Translations under genes and position numbers: made by a program | Assembly: GCA_963707275.1 (NCBI GenBank) | Contig: CAVPPH010000005.1 | Coordinates: 124,001 to 188,000, forward strand | Length of the DNA stretch: 64,000 bases | Direction of reading: 5' to 3' | DNA from: JACKBK01 sp963707275 | GTDB taxonomy: Bacteria; Chloroflexota; Anaerolineae; JAAEKA01 | The notes under the pieces: model-generated | Seen by the model: only the letters and a program-made list of their open reading frames with translations | What the model was told of the DNA's origin: nothing | Database searches by the model: none | Shown: positions 20,018 through 29,440 of the stretch, piece by piece | How positions within the stretch are numbered: the first letter of the stretch is position 1 | Layout of the letters: the number at the start of each line of letters is the position of its first letter

Positions 20018-20297
20018 TAAGGACGCGTCCTAAAACAAGTTACCGGGAGATTAGCAAGACCTGGGCCGGTACGCCTCTCACCTCCTTTGAGCTAATGCTG
20101 GATTGCATTCGTGACACCAAGACCACTGCCGGTCTCGCAGTGCAAGCTACTCTTATGGATCAGGTCCACTTGAAAGGCGAGACGGTGAGCGGTGACGAAA
20201 TGGACGTTCTTGCGCTACAAAAACACGCCTTGTGCCCGAACTGGAACTACACGATTCGACCACGTGAACCGGAAAGTAATTGTTAGACGCGTCCTAA
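20018..20297 (+). pseudogene. ISAzo13-type transposase remnant with flanking palindromes
   Basis: About 82 codons (20038-20286) encode the C-terminal end of a transposase. The text SYREISKTWAGTPLTSFE, RDTKTTAGLAVQATL, VSGDEMDVLALQKHALCP and the terminal WNYTIRPRE match the conserved end of ISAzo13-family transposases, whose full length is several hundred residues. Nothing of the catalytic part remains. The fragment is bracketed by TAAGGACGCGTCCTAA (20018-20033) and TTAGACGCGTCCTAA (20283-20297), near-identical palindromes followed by partly matching bases in opposite orientation, so they may be remnants of the element's ends. Family assignment rests on recalled consensus only. Confidence 0.6.
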
Positions 20298-20598
20298 CTG
20301 TCTGCAAAACTCTGAACCGCACCCGCAACAACGTGTCTTGCGCGCATGAGGTCTGTCCCTTTCCCGAAACACTGGCGCCGCTGCAAAAGCCCTCCAAGCG
20401 CACGCTGTTTCCAGCATACACCAAATCTCATCACGTGCGCGGCGCATCTGAGCAACATCGAATGATGTGACGTCCAGAACGCCCCTATGGCGCGACGGGG
20501 GCAGCCGGCTATCACGAGATATGCACCGGCCCTGGTATCGTGTCTTGGGGGATTGTCCCGCGCCCAACCACCCTTGCCCGAATACTATCATCCAATTG

Positions 20599-20619
20599 GC
20601 GCAAATTTCAGATTTGCGC
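20599..20619. promoter_or_regulatory. Palindrome upstream of the histidine kinase
   Basis: GCGCAAAT (20599-20606) and ATTTGCGC (20612-20619) form a perfect inverted repeat with a 5-nt spacer, about 40 bases before the kinase start. It could be an operator or a leader hairpin. Confidence 0.4.
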
Positions 20620-20661
20620 TATGCTTTTCCCAAAATGGAGCTATCCACCAGGGAGAATGTC

Positions 20662-22434
20662 ATGGATAGAGCCTGTCTGCCCATTCTGGGCTGTCTGCCC
20701 AATACCTGGCCCCTGCTGGCCAGTCTCGTCTTCATTGCCGCCCTTGGCCTCTTTAGCTGGTGGCGCCGAAGCGTGCCTGGTGCGAAGCCGCTCGCCATCG
20801 CCTGTCTGCTCGGCTTTCTTTGGATGGTGGGCGTCGTGGGCCAGGTGGCTGCGGATGATGTTTCGAGCAAGATCGCCTGGTACAAATTCCAGGCCGTATG
20901 GCAAGTGCCAGCCGCGACCGCCACGACTCTTTTCAGCCTCGAATACGCCGGCTACGGCCGCTGGCTCACCCGCCGTGTTCTTCTGCTGCTGTCCATCCCG
21001 CCGCTGCTGGCCTTACTCTTTATTGCCACCAACGAATCGTATCATCTCTGGTGGCAGGGGTTCGCCGTTGGAGACGCAGTCCGGCCGACATTCGGGGTCG
21101 GAGCCTGGCTGCTGGTAGGATATGGGTGGACACTCGTCTTCGTCAACCTTGTCGTCCTCGTTCGTTTGTACGCCCGTTCACCTCAGCGCCGCTGGCCAGT
21201 GGCGCTCATCATAGTCGGGCAGCTTGCATGTCGGGCCCTGTTCGTGGTGTATCTCGCCAACCTGGATCTGCTGGTCCCGCCGTACTACCTCATCCTCTCC
21301 ATCATGGTACCGTTCACGATGTACGGCATCGCGCTGTTTGGCTTCCGCATCTTCGACCCGCTGCCAAGAGCACGCAGGACCGCCATCGAGCAGATGCAGG
21401 AAGGGATGGTGGTCCTGGATAGCGGCTGGCGAGTGGTCAGTGTGAACCCCGCGGCGAAGAGAATTCTCGGCAATTCCGTCGGTCAGTTGCGCGGCAAGAC
21501 CTGGCAGGAAATCCTGCCCGCTGCTGCCAGTGTGTACGACCAGAACCCCGCGATCTCCTCCCGAGGCGGACCGGGGATGCCTCTACCGGCCGAGATCGTC
21601 ATCGGAAACGACGCTGATGAGCGTTGCTACGAGGTTGATTTCTCCCCGCTCACCGATCAGCACGGCACCGTAGTTGGCAGCCTGCTCCTTCTGCACGATA
21701 TCAGCGAACAGCGCCGCGCCCAGACGCAGTTGGTGAAGCAACAGCAGATGCTGGCCGCGACTCGGGAACGGGAACTACTGGCGCGTGAACTACATGACAA
21801 TCTGGGGCAAGTTCTCGCCTTCGTCAACGTCCAGGGACAGACGGCCCGTCTCCTTCTGGCGCGCGGTGAGGTCGGGGCCGCCGACGTCCACCTGGCGCGC
21901 CTGGTCGAGGTAGCCGCTGAGGCTGATACGGATATCCGCGAGTCGATCCTCGGTCTGCGCGCTCCCCTCGTTCAGCAGCGATTATTCCCCGCCCTGTCAA
22001 CCTACCTGATCCAATACCAGCAACGCTATGGCATCCGCACCCAGTTGAGCAGGCCGCCTGAGCTGACTGATGGCGCACTGGATCCTTTGGTCGAGCTGCA
22101 ACTGCTGCGCATCATCCAGGAAGCCCTCACCAACGCGCGCAAGCATGCCCAAGCCAATTCCGTTTGCATTTCCTTCATCGTGCAGGATGGCCATGCCCTG
22201 GTCACGCTGCAAGACGACGGGCGTGGATTCGATCCCCAGGAGGTGCTCGGCGGCTCCGCAGGTCGGCTTGGCCTGCGGGTGATGCGCGAACGCGCGGAGG
22301 AGGTCGGAGGCCGACTGGAGCTACAATCGCGTCCGGGCCAGGGAACCCGGGTGGTTGTCACAGTTCCTCTGGCGCCCACACCTGACGGTCATGCTGGTCG
22401 AGAAGGCTACAACTATGCGCGTTCTGCTGGTTGA
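20662..22434 (+). CDS. NarL-type sensor histidine kinase with 7TM sensor and PAS domain
   Basis: A membrane sensor kinase of 590 residues. The first 225 residues hold seven or eight hydrophobic segments, a pattern like the 7TM sensor region found in some histidine kinases. A PAS domain follows (AIEQMQEGMVVLDSGWRVV, about 245-355), then a HisKA_3 dimerisation domain with the phospho-histidine in ELLARELHDNLGQVLAFVN (about 375-380). The HATPase region has LLRIIQEALTNARKHAQAN, DDGRGFDP and GRLGLRVMRERAEEVGGRL. The ATG at 20662 was chosen because GGGAG (20651-20655) precedes it. The end overlaps the response regulator start by 20 bases, so the two form a pair. The signal is unknown. Confidence 0.92.
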   Translation: MDRACLPILGCLPNTWPLLASLVFIAALGLFSWWRRSVPGAKPLAIACLLGFLWMVGVVGQVAADDVSSKIAWYKFQAVWQVPAATATTLFSLEYAGYGRWLTRRVLLLLSIPPLLALLFIATNESYHLWWQGFAVGDAVRPTFGVGAWLLVGYGWTLVFVNLVVLVRLYARSPQRRWPVALIIVGQLACRALFVVYLANLDLLVPPYYLILSIMVPFTMYGIALFGFRIFDPLPRARRTAIEQMQEGMVVLDSGWRVVSVNPAAKRILGNSVGQLRGKTWQEILPAAASVYDQNPAISSRGGPGMPLPAEIVIGNDADERCYEVDFSPLTDQHGTVVGSLLLLHDISEQRRAQTQLVKQQQMLAATRERELLARELHDNLGQVLAFVNVQGQTARLLLARGEVGAADVHLARLVEVAAEADTDIRESILGLRAPLVQQRLFPALSTYLIQYQQRYGIRTQLSRPPELTDGALDPLVELQLLRIIQEALTNARKHAQANSVCISFIVQDGHALVTLQDDGRGFDPQEVLGGSAGRLGLRVMRERAEEVGGRLELQSRPGQGTRVVVTVPLAPTPDGHAGREGYNYARSAG

Positions 22435-23086
22435 CGACCACCACCTGTTTCTGGAAGGCCTGCGCAACCTGCTGGCCGCACAGGGTATCGAGGTCGCCGG
22501 AGTCGCCCACGATGGACTGGAAGCGTTGGCCGCGGCCCGGCGCGTCCGGCCAGACGTCATCCTCATGGATATCCAGATGCCGCGCTGCGACGGCGTGACC
22601 GCAACCCGACTCATCAAGGCTGAGATGCCTGCCTGCAAGATCGTCATGCTCACCATGTCCGAGGACGAGCACGACCTGTTCGAAGCCATCAAGAGCGGTG
22701 CATCAGGCTACCTGCTCAAACGTCTGGATGCAGCCCAGCTATTCGCCTGCCTGGATGACCTGCAGGCCGGCCAGCCACCCTTCTCGCCCGGCCTGGCGCT
22801 TAAGGTCCTGGACGAGTTCGCCCGCCAGGGGGCCAGTTCCGTCCTCTCTTCGCCGGATCCGATTGAAGTGGACGCGCTCCTGTCCCCGCGCCAGATCCAG
22901 ATTCTCACCCTGGTTGCCCAGGGCCAGACCTATCGCGAGGTCGGCCAGACCATAGGGATAGCCGAACGGACCGTCAAGTACCATATGGCCGAGATCCTGC
23001 AACAGCTCCACCTGCAGAACCGCGCCCAGGTGATCGCCTTTGCCGCTCAGATGGGGCTGCTGCGCCCAGGACAGGATCCCGATTAG
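22415..23086 (+). CDS. NarL/FixJ-family response regulator
   Basis: A 223-residue transcription regulator and the partner of the overlapping kinase. The receiver domain has the acidic pair in LLVDDHHLFLEGL, the phospho-aspartate in RPDVILMDIQMPRCDG (about residue 54), the LTMSEDEHD switch region and the lysine in SGYLLK. The LuxR-type helix-turn-helix is at about 155-215 (LSPRQIQILTLVAQGQTYREV, read with a break after LVAQ, then IGIAERTVKYHMAEILQQL). The ATG at 22415 gives the standard MRVLLVDDHH opening; an ATG at 22391 is possible but adds nonconserved residues. A strong terminator follows, so the pair is a closed transcription unit. Confidence 0.95.
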   Translation: MRVLLVDDHHLFLEGLRNLLAAQGIEVAGVAHDGLEALAAARRVRPDVILMDIQMPRCDGVTATRLIKAEMPACKIVMLTMSEDEHDLFEAIKSGASGYLLKRLDAAQLFACLDDLQAGQPPFSPGLALKVLDEFARQGASSVLSSPDPIEVDALLSPRQIQILTLVAQGQTYREVGQTIGIAERTVKYHMAEILQQLHLQNRAQVIAFAAQMGLLRPGQDPD

Positions 23087-23120
23087 GGTAAGGACCGCCG
23101 CCTAGCGCTCCGCTGCCCGA

Positions 23121-23158
23121 AGTACAGTCTCTCGCCGTCAGAGACTGTACTTTTTTTT
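23121..23158 (+). terminator. Strong intrinsic terminator after the two-component pair
   Basis: AGTACAGTCTCT (23121-23132) and AGAGACTGTACT (23140-23151) pair perfectly around a 7-nt loop and run into eight T residues (23151-23158). Confidence 0.92.
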
Positions 23159-23240
23159 CGCGTCGACTGTACCTGCGTCCCTTCCTCCGGGAGCAAGTTC
23201 GTCATAGACTGAAAGTAGGCCCAAAGGCTTGAGGTGCAAC

Positions 23241-23594
23241 GTGGCAGACACCACCCGAGTCGTCGTTTATGGCAGTTCACTCTACATGGCCGGTCTGGCG
23301 GCCAGTCTCAAGGCAGACCCGTCCTTGGATGTTACACACATCCATTCTGGCTCACCCGCCTTCGAGCAGTGCCGCCAGGCCCAGCCCCCCGCGGCCTTCG
23401 TCTTTGACTTGGGCGAGATTGCCGCCGATCTTGTCCTGCTGCAGCTCCGCGTCTGTCCGGGGCTGATGCTCATCGCGGTAGACGCGGCCACCGAAGACAT
23501 CCTCGTCCTTTCCGGCCAGCAGGTGCGCGCAGTGACCATGAACGACATGGCACGGCTCATCACAGGAAAAGAAACCGACGGCCCGTGGCCATGA
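23241..23594 (+). CDS. Small receiver-like protein of unknown function
   Basis: A 117-residue protein opening TTRVVVYGSSLYMAGLAASL, then PPAAFVFDLGEIAADLVL and PGLMLIAVDAATEDILVLSG. The alternating strand-helix pattern and the FDL segment at the place of the phospho-aspartate recall a degenerate response-regulator receiver, but the N-terminal acidic pair is missing, so phosphorylation is doubtful. The GTG at 23241 follows GAGGTG (23231-23236); a TTG at 23229 is the alternative. It stands alone between a terminator and the exported-protein genes. I recall similar small proteins near two-component genes in Chloroflexota, but no function. Confidence 0.6.
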   Translation: MADTTRVVVYGSSLYMAGLAASLKADPSLDVTHIHSGSPAFEQCRQAQPPAAFVFDLGEIAADLVLLQLRVCPGLMLIAVDAATEDILVLSGQQVRAVTMNDMARLITGKETDGPWP

Positions 23595-23705
23595 CCCAAA
23601 GACCGTCGATCTTCGACCGGACGCGGGTGAATGCCAAAGGCGTTCGCAACTCCCGGTTAAAATACAACCATCGTTGAGTAAGGTTCCGCCAAAGGAGGCA
23701 ATCCC

Positions 23706-25298
23706 ATGAAGACCTGGTTTCGAGTTCCGGCCTGGCTACAACTTCTCTTCGCCCTGCTGATAGTGGCAGGATCGGCTCCGGCAGCGGCCGACAGCCAGGT
23801 GCCGGTGAACCAGGTGCCGGAGCCGGTGGAACGCACGGCCCAGGGCCTCACAGATAGCCTCAGGCAGCAGGGCTACGATGTCGCCCGCGGCTACTTCAAG
23901 CTCTACACGCAGAACGATTGCCAGTACTCCTACGCGGTGTTGCATTCCTGCCTGGGCAACAATCCTGCCGCCCCGTACGTGTTGCCCATTGTGCCTGCCT
24001 GGCCGGACGAGTGGGTGGATTCCGCGACCGCCGGCATGGTTGGGCCTACAACCCAGGGTTACAACGCTTCCTACCGCTTCGACCGGCGCGAGGCGATCGT
24101 GATCCTCGGCAAGCTTCCCCCACCGGCTCGCTATTTCGGCCTGCAGACCTACCTGCTCTCAAGCCCAGGTAAGTGGAAGAAGAACAGCGATCAGTACCTA
24201 TTCGTGAAGGACCATCTGCCCACGCTGCTCGATACGTTTTTCATGACACTACCCAACAACCCAGAGCGTCTCGAACTCTTCGCAGATTTGAGCGACCCCA
24301 TCAACAGCGTGGTGATCGAAAACGGGTCAGGCGCCGTCTGGGACGAGGTGCGCTACTTCGTCATCACACCGGACCAGGCAATGAATAGCACGGTCCGGCA
24401 AGCCCTGGCCGGGCTGGGCATCCCGGACAATACCGTCTTCACCGAGCCGATCCCTTCCAAGCTCGCCAACAAGAATGTGAAGATCGGGCTCGATGAGAAG
24501 TCGGATGACTTCATGACCGTATTGCGCTATGCAATGCCTGTCGACGGCAGCCTCTCGGAGGCGTGGCTCGACGACCTGCCCCTGGTGGTCCTGCGCATCC
24601 GGGATACGCGGCCACCGCACCAGCCGCAGCCCTACCCGTGGGTTCAGTTCGAGTCCCATTCCAGCACCACGCCACCCGAAACCAGCCTGTTGCCCAATCT
24701 CCTTGAGCTTGCAATGGCTGTTTGCTACCGATGGGATCAGACCTGTCAGCCCGGCGACCTGGCGCCGTTGTTGAACATGAAAGCATCCCAACTCTCCTTG
24801 ACTGGGCCGGAGTGTGCGCAGGTCGGGATGAACTGTCTTGCCCCCAACGAGGACGCGACCTACTTCATGAGCAAGCGGTTGTGGCTTCCCGATGACCGGG
24901 TGTACGCGGTCGTCGGCGCCCTGGGCACCCAGACCGGCAACGCGACCTACGTGGGACTGGGCCTGAATTCCAGCCTGTACCAACTGGGCTTCGACAATAT
25001 CGAGGACAACCAGTTGGTAGGTACGGCGGGCGAATACACGGCCGTGTCCAACCACGACCACCTCTTTCTACAGTATTTCGCGCGGGACTGCACTGGCCTC
25101 GAAACGCTGACCGACGATCACTGCTATTCCATCAGCGATCAGCTACCCGACTGTGTTGACCCGAACGATCAGGCATGCACCATGCTGGTTGTTTCGTTGC
25201 GCAACTACCTCTTCCCCGGATCCCAGCGAGGACCGGCGCCGGAATACACACTGAGTCCCCTCATCATCACGCTGCAGAGGCCACAGGAAACAGAATAA
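23706..25298 (+). CDS. Unrecognised exported protein, 530 residues
   Basis: I do not recognise a family. A signal peptide is clear (LQLLFALLIVAGSAPAAA, cleavage after about residue 28). The mature part is rich in Tyr, Pro and Asp and contains about ten cysteines (for example NDCQYSYAVLHSCLGNN, RWDQTCQPGD, PECAQVGMNCLAPNED, PDCVDPNDQACTM), so disulfides outside the cell are likely. GQLP-type and LGKLPPPARYFGLQTYLLSS segments suggest a globular enzyme-like fold rather than repeats. An AAAGGAGG-type site precedes the ATG at 23706. The next gene starts 12 bases downstream after AAGGAG, so the two are probably co-transcribed, and they may act together outside the cell. Confidence 0.8.
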   Translation: MKTWFRVPAWLQLLFALLIVAGSAPAAADSQVPVNQVPEPVERTAQGLTDSLRQQGYDVARGYFKLYTQNDCQYSYAVLHSCLGNNPAAPYVLPIVPAWPDEWVDSATAGMVGPTTQGYNASYRFDRREAIVILGKLPPPARYFGLQTYLLSSPGKWKKNSDQYLFVKDHLPTLLDTFFMTLPNNPERLELFADLSDPINSVVIENGSGAVWDEVRYFVITPDQAMNSTVRQALAGLGIPDNTVFTEPIPSKLANKNVKIGLDEKSDDFMTVLRYAMPVDGSLSEAWLDDLPLVVLRIRDTRPPHQPQPYPWVQFESHSSTTPPETSLLPNLLELAMAVCYRWDQTCQPGDLAPLLNMKASQLSLTGPECAQVGMNCLAPNEDATYFMSKRLWLPDDRVYAVVGALGTQTGNATYVGLGLNSSLYQLGFDNIEDNQLVGTAGEYTAVSNHDHLFLQYFARDCTGLETLTDDHCYSISDQLPDCVDPNDQACTMLVVSLRNYLFPGSQRGPAPEYTLSPLIITLQRPQETE

Positions 25299-25310
25299 GG
25301 AGACACCGCC

Positions 25311-26867
25311 ATGAGATCGCTCGCGAAGCCATTAGCCATCGTCTTGGTCTGTGTGTTGCTGGTAACCCCCTGCGCAGCCGCCAAGCCGGTCGGTCCCATC
25401 CCACCCTCGATCACGACGCCCGACAAGGTCGAGTCCCGCACCGGCACGCTGGAGTTCACCGACGGCATGCCGAGCCAGGAGACCCTCGACGAGGTCTACG
25501 ACAACCTCGACTTCACCCACGCCTTTGAGGCATACGTCAATGCCCTGCCCGGCGTCAGCATGCAAGCCATGCACCAGGGCTTCCTCGACGCCGGCGTGAA
25601 GGACAACGAGGCCCTCATCTTTTCCGAGTTGATGGATGCGAAGTCGCTGTTCTTAACGGCCAACGCGGACACGGTCTACGCCGGTGGTTTTCTCGACCTT
25701 TCCCAAGGACCAATGGTACTGGAGGTGCCACCCAAGTTTCTCGGCGCCATCAACGACTACTGGTTCCGCTGGGTGATCGACCTGGGCGGGCCCGGTCCCG
25801 ATCGCGGCCTGGGCGGGAAGTATCTGATCCTGCCGCCCGGCTACGATGGCCCGCTGCCGGAGGGCGGGTTCTTCACCGCCCGCGCCGAAACCACGCACGT
25901 CATGTGGTTTGGCCACATGTTCTTGGAGAACAACGATCCGAAGCCGGCTGTCGAGCAGATCCGTAAGTTCGTCAAGATCTACCCCTACCAAGCTGGAGGG
26001 TTTGGCACATCTTTCGCCGCGTTCCTGCGCGACGAGGCCCAACTCGGATCGATCACGCCGCCGCCCGAGACCGTCTTCCACAACGTCAGCGGCAAGGCGA
26101 TGAACACCATTCCCCCCAACAAGCAGTACTTCGACGGCGCCAAGACGTACCAGCTGACGCTGCCCAAGGACATTCCGACGAAGAACTTCTGGTCCTTGAC
26201 GGTCTACGACAACCAGACGCGGTCCATGCTCGACACGCCGCAACGCTACCCGCGCGCCGGTAGCCAGAACTATCCCACGCCCGCGGCCGAGCCCAACGCC
26301 GACGGCTCGACAACGGTGTACTTCGCGCCCGAGCAGCCCGCCGGCGTGGCCCGAGGCAACTGGATCCAGACCATGCCCGGCAAGGGCTGGTTCGTGCTGC
26401 TGCGGCTCTACGGCCCACTGGAGTCCTTCTTCGACAAGAGCTGGCAACCGGGTGAGATCGAGCCAGCCGATGCGGCAACCAGTTCACCGTCGATGCCTGC
26501 CGAGTCGGCTGCAGCGGAAGTTCCGACGGCCTCGACAGCCCGTCCAACCTCGTCGGGGGCACAGAGTGCTGGCATGCTAACCCCACGCGAGCTCACCGCG
26601 CCTGGAGCGTTGGCCGGTCCCAGCCCGTCCAGCTTCAACTGGAGCCCTGTCGGGGCTGCCCTGGCCTACGTGGAGCCGCAAGACGGCCAGGATATGCTGT
26701 GGCTCTACGACGCGGCCAGCGGCGAGAAGCGCTTGCTGCTCGATCCGGCCGGCAGCGAACGGCAACATCGACGTGACCTCGGCCCAGTGGTCGCCCGACG
26801 GCGATCGCCTGCTGCTGACCGGCGACGAAGCACTCTGGCTGCTGGACGTCGGCCACGGGCGAGCTGA
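25311..26867 (+). CDS. Giant exported fusion, segment 1: DUF1254/DUF1214 plus start of peptidase propeller
   Basis: First frame of what appears to be one gene running to 31200 (about 1,960 residues once at least six single-base breaks are repaired). A signal peptide (PLAIVLVCVLLVTPCAA) is followed by a DUF1254 domain (about 50-200: AYVNALPGVSMQAMHQGF, LTANADTVYAGGFLDLS) and a DUF1214 domain (about 275-390: YQLTLPKDIPTKNFWSLTVY, TVYFAPEQP, GKGWFVLLRLYGPLE). A Ser/Thr/Pro/Ala linker (about 395-435) leads in frame into FNWSPVGAALAYVEPQDG, the first blade of a dipeptidyl-peptidase propeller. True frame is lost near 26762, so residues after LLLDPAGS in this frame are not real. Confidence 0.85.
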   Translation: MRSLAKPLAIVLVCVLLVTPCAAAKPVGPIPPSITTPDKVESRTGTLEFTDGMPSQETLDEVYDNLDFTHAFEAYVNALPGVSMQAMHQGFLDAGVKDNEALIFSELMDAKSLFLTANADTVYAGGFLDLSQGPMVLEVPPKFLGAINDYWFRWVIDLGGPGPDRGLGGKYLILPPGYDGPLPEGGFFTARAETTHVMWFGHMFLENNDPKPAVEQIRKFVKIYPYQAGGFGTSFAAFLRDEAQLGSITPPPETVFHNVSGKAMNTIPPNKQYFDGAKTYQLTLPKDIPTKNFWSLTVYDNQTRSMLDTPQRYPRAGSQNYPTPAAEPNADGSTTVYFAPEQPAGVARGNWIQTMPGKGWFVLLRLYGPLESFFDKSWQPGEIEPADAATSSPSMPAESAAAEVPTASTARPTSSGAQSAGMLTPRELTAPGALAGPSPSSFNWSPVGAALAYVEPQDGQDMLWLYDAASGEKRLLLDPAGSERQHRRDLGPVVARRRSPAADRRRSTLAAGRRPRAS

Positions 26868-29440
26868 CGTCGCTGGCCGAGGGCGGCGGCGCAATGACGG
26901 CCAGTGCATGTTCACACCCGACGGCAGCGCGCGTCTCCTTCGTGCAGGACAACGATCTGTACGTGCTGGACATCGACAGCGGCGACGTCCAGCGCCTGAC
27001 CGACGACGGCGGCGAGACGGTCTTCAACGGCACCCTGGACTGGGTCTACAACGAGGAGCTGGCCACGCGCGCGGCCCAGCCGGCCTACGCCTGGTCGCCC
27101 GACGGCAACTGGCTGATCTACCTGCGCCTGGACGAGAGCGCCGTCAACAGCGACCCGGTCACCGACTACCGGCCGGTGCCGGCCACGGTCAGCTACACCC
27201 GCTACCCGACGGCCGGCACGCCGAACCCGACGCGCCACGCTCCATGCGCTGGCCCAGGGCGCACTGGCGCCGCCCCTGGAGCTGCCGCTGCCCGCGGGCG
27301 CCGAATACGTGCTTCCGTTCTTCACCTGGACGCCGGACTCCAACCACGCGCTCTTCATCACGGTGAACCGCGACCACACCGAGCTGATCTTGAACAGGTG
27401 GACCCCGCAGAGCGGCGAGCTGCGGGCCCTGATCACCGAGACCGCCCCCGATTGGATCAACGAGGACCGCTATGCGGCCCCCATCTTCATCGGCGACGGC
27501 TCGCAGTTCCTCTGGATCTCCGAGCGCGACGGGTTCATGCACCTCTACCTCTACACAGCGGAGGGCGAGCTTGTCCGGCAGTTGACCCAGGGGGATTGGA
27601 TGATCGACTCCTCGGCCTACAACCTGCTCACGCCGGGCCGTCCCGTGCACGTCGATCCGGAGGGAAGCTGGGCCTACTTCACCACCACCCGCACCAGCCC
27701 GCTGGAGCGCCAGATCGACCGCGTGAACATCGCCAGCGGCCAGATCGAGCAGGTGTCGCAGCAGCCGGGCTTCCACCTCGCTGCGCTGTCCGCCGATGGC
27801 AAGTACCTGGTGGACCAGTTCTCCGACGTCGACACGCCGCCGATCACAGCGATCGTCAAGACCGATGGCAGCGGCGCGGAGGTGCTGGCCCAGGCCGCCG
27901 GGCCGGCTCTGGACCTGCCGCAGATGACGCGCGAGTTTCTGACGATCAAAGCTCACGACGGAACCGACCTGTACGCGCAACTGGTCAAGCCGGAGGACTT
28001 CGACCCGGCGCGGCAGTACCCGGTGGTGGTCCACTGGTACGGCGGCCCCGGCCTGCAGATGGTCTCCAACCGCTACGGCACCACCAACATCTTCAACATC
28101 ATCGAGCGCGACGTGCTCTACACGCAGGAGGGCTTCCTGGTGTGGCGGCTGGACAACCGGGGCAGCTTCGGCCGCGGACACGCCTTCGAGACGCCGATCT
28201 TCGGGGAACTGGGCAAGGCCGCGCTGGACGATCAACTGGCGGGCATCGAGTATCTCCAGACGCTGCCCTACGTCGACGCCACCCGCATCGGCACGGACGG
28301 CAAGTCGTTCGGCGGCTACATGACCCTCTACGCGTTGCTGCACGCGCCGGAGGTCTTCCGCTGTGGCGTGGCCGGCGCTGCGCCCACCGACTGGAGCTAC
28401 TACGACACGATCTACACCGAGCGCTACATGCGCACGCCCGAGCCGAACCCCGAGGGCTACGCGGCCACCAACCTGATCGACATGGCCGGCCAGATCGAGG
28501 CCCGCCCGCTGCTGATCCACGGCCTGGCCGACACCAACGTCCACCTGCAGAACACGGTCAACTTCATCCAGGCCCTGGAGGAAAACGACAAGCTGTTCGA
28601 CTTCATCCCGTTGCCTAACCTGAGCCACAGCTTCCGCGGTGACGGGCTGGTGGCCGCGCTGGCGGCCAGCGTGGACTATTTCGATCGTTGCCTCGCCTCA
28701 GAGTCCGGAGAAGCGCGGAACACGGCGTTAGCCCCCTCGGCTATTGCCAACCCTGCGTCCGAACACTGTGTCGAGCAGGGCGGCATGCTGACCATCGAGG
28801 TAGGAAGCAGCGGCGGGCAGTACGGCGTCTGCACCTTCGAGGACAACATGCAATGCGAGGAGTGGGCGCTGCTGCGCGGCCAGTGCCCGCCGGGCGGCGT
28901 GAAGGTCACCGGCTATGTCACGCCGGCCGGCCGCTACTGCGCCATCACCGGCGGAAGCTACGCCATCACCGCTAACAGCGGCGCGAGCGACGAGCAGGGC
29001 ACCTGCACGCTCCCGGACGGTGGTCAGTGCGACGCCTGGGACTACTACAATGGCCTGTGCGATGCGTCGACGGCCGCACCAGCGGAGCCGGCGTCCGCCA
29101 TGGGCGCTTCGCCTGCCGTCACGGCAACGGCTGTGTCGACGGCGACTATGGTGCCGCTCAAGGATGCTATGGCTGCCATGGAGCCGCAGGCCGTGTGGCA
29201 GAACTTCTACGACCTGACCCAGATCCCGCGGCCCTCGCATCATGAGGAACAGGTACGCGATTTCCTGGTGCAGTTCGGCCAGCGCCTGGACCTGGAAACC
29301 ATCGTCGACGACGTGGGCAACGTGCTGATCCGCAAGCCGGCAGCGCCGGGTCTGGAAGACCGACAAGGAGTCATCCTCCAGGCTCACATGGACATGGTGC
29401 CCCAGAAGACGGCGGAGTCCGACCACGACTTCCTCACTCG
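26868..29440 (+). CDS. Giant exported fusion, segment 2: S9B prolyl peptidase and two DUF333 domains
   Basis: Middle part of the fusion. The eight-bladed propeller typical of dipeptidyl peptidase IV continues (FVQDNDLYVLDIDSG, PAYAWSPDGNWLIYLRLDES), with breaks near 26908, 26935 and 27232. The alpha/beta hydrolase domain has the nucleophile serine in TDGKSFGGYMTLY, the acid in HGLADTNVHLQNT and the histidine in LPNLSHSFRGDG. The residue before the serine is Lys instead of the usual Trp, but the triad is complete, so it should release dipeptides from N-termini outside the cell. Two Cys-rich DUF333-like modules follow (GQYGVCTFEDNMQCEEWALL and GTCTLPDGGQCDAWDYYNG; nt 28765-29065). After another Ala/Thr/Pro linker the M20 domain begins (LTQIPRPSHHEEQVRDFL, AHMDMVPQK). 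Confidence 0.85.

Larger units (their letters stand above)
19910..20661. other. Gap of 752 bases with a transposase remnant
   Basis: After the lepB terminator this stretch holds a fragment of a transposase gene between two copies of an AGGACGCGTCCTAA-type palindrome. From 20300 to 20590 nothing was recognised on either strand. A small palindrome (20599-20619) and the kinase ribosome-binding site come last. Confidence 0.65.

Noticed and set aside
20300..20590. Possible small gene or RNA between the transposase remnant and the kinase
   Set aside because: Short open frames on both strands lack ribosome-binding sites and recognisable motifs, and no stable RNA structure stood out.
27189..28628. 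Minus-strand open frame of 479 codons opposite the S9B peptidase
   Set aside because: The plus strand carries the complete peptidase motifs; the antisense frame is a by-product of GC-rich codon use.
28765..29065. Separate small DUF333 lipoprotein gene between peptidase genes
   Set aside because: No start codon with a ribosome-binding site or signal peptide is present, and the frame is continuous with the S9B peptidase before it and the M20 domain after it.
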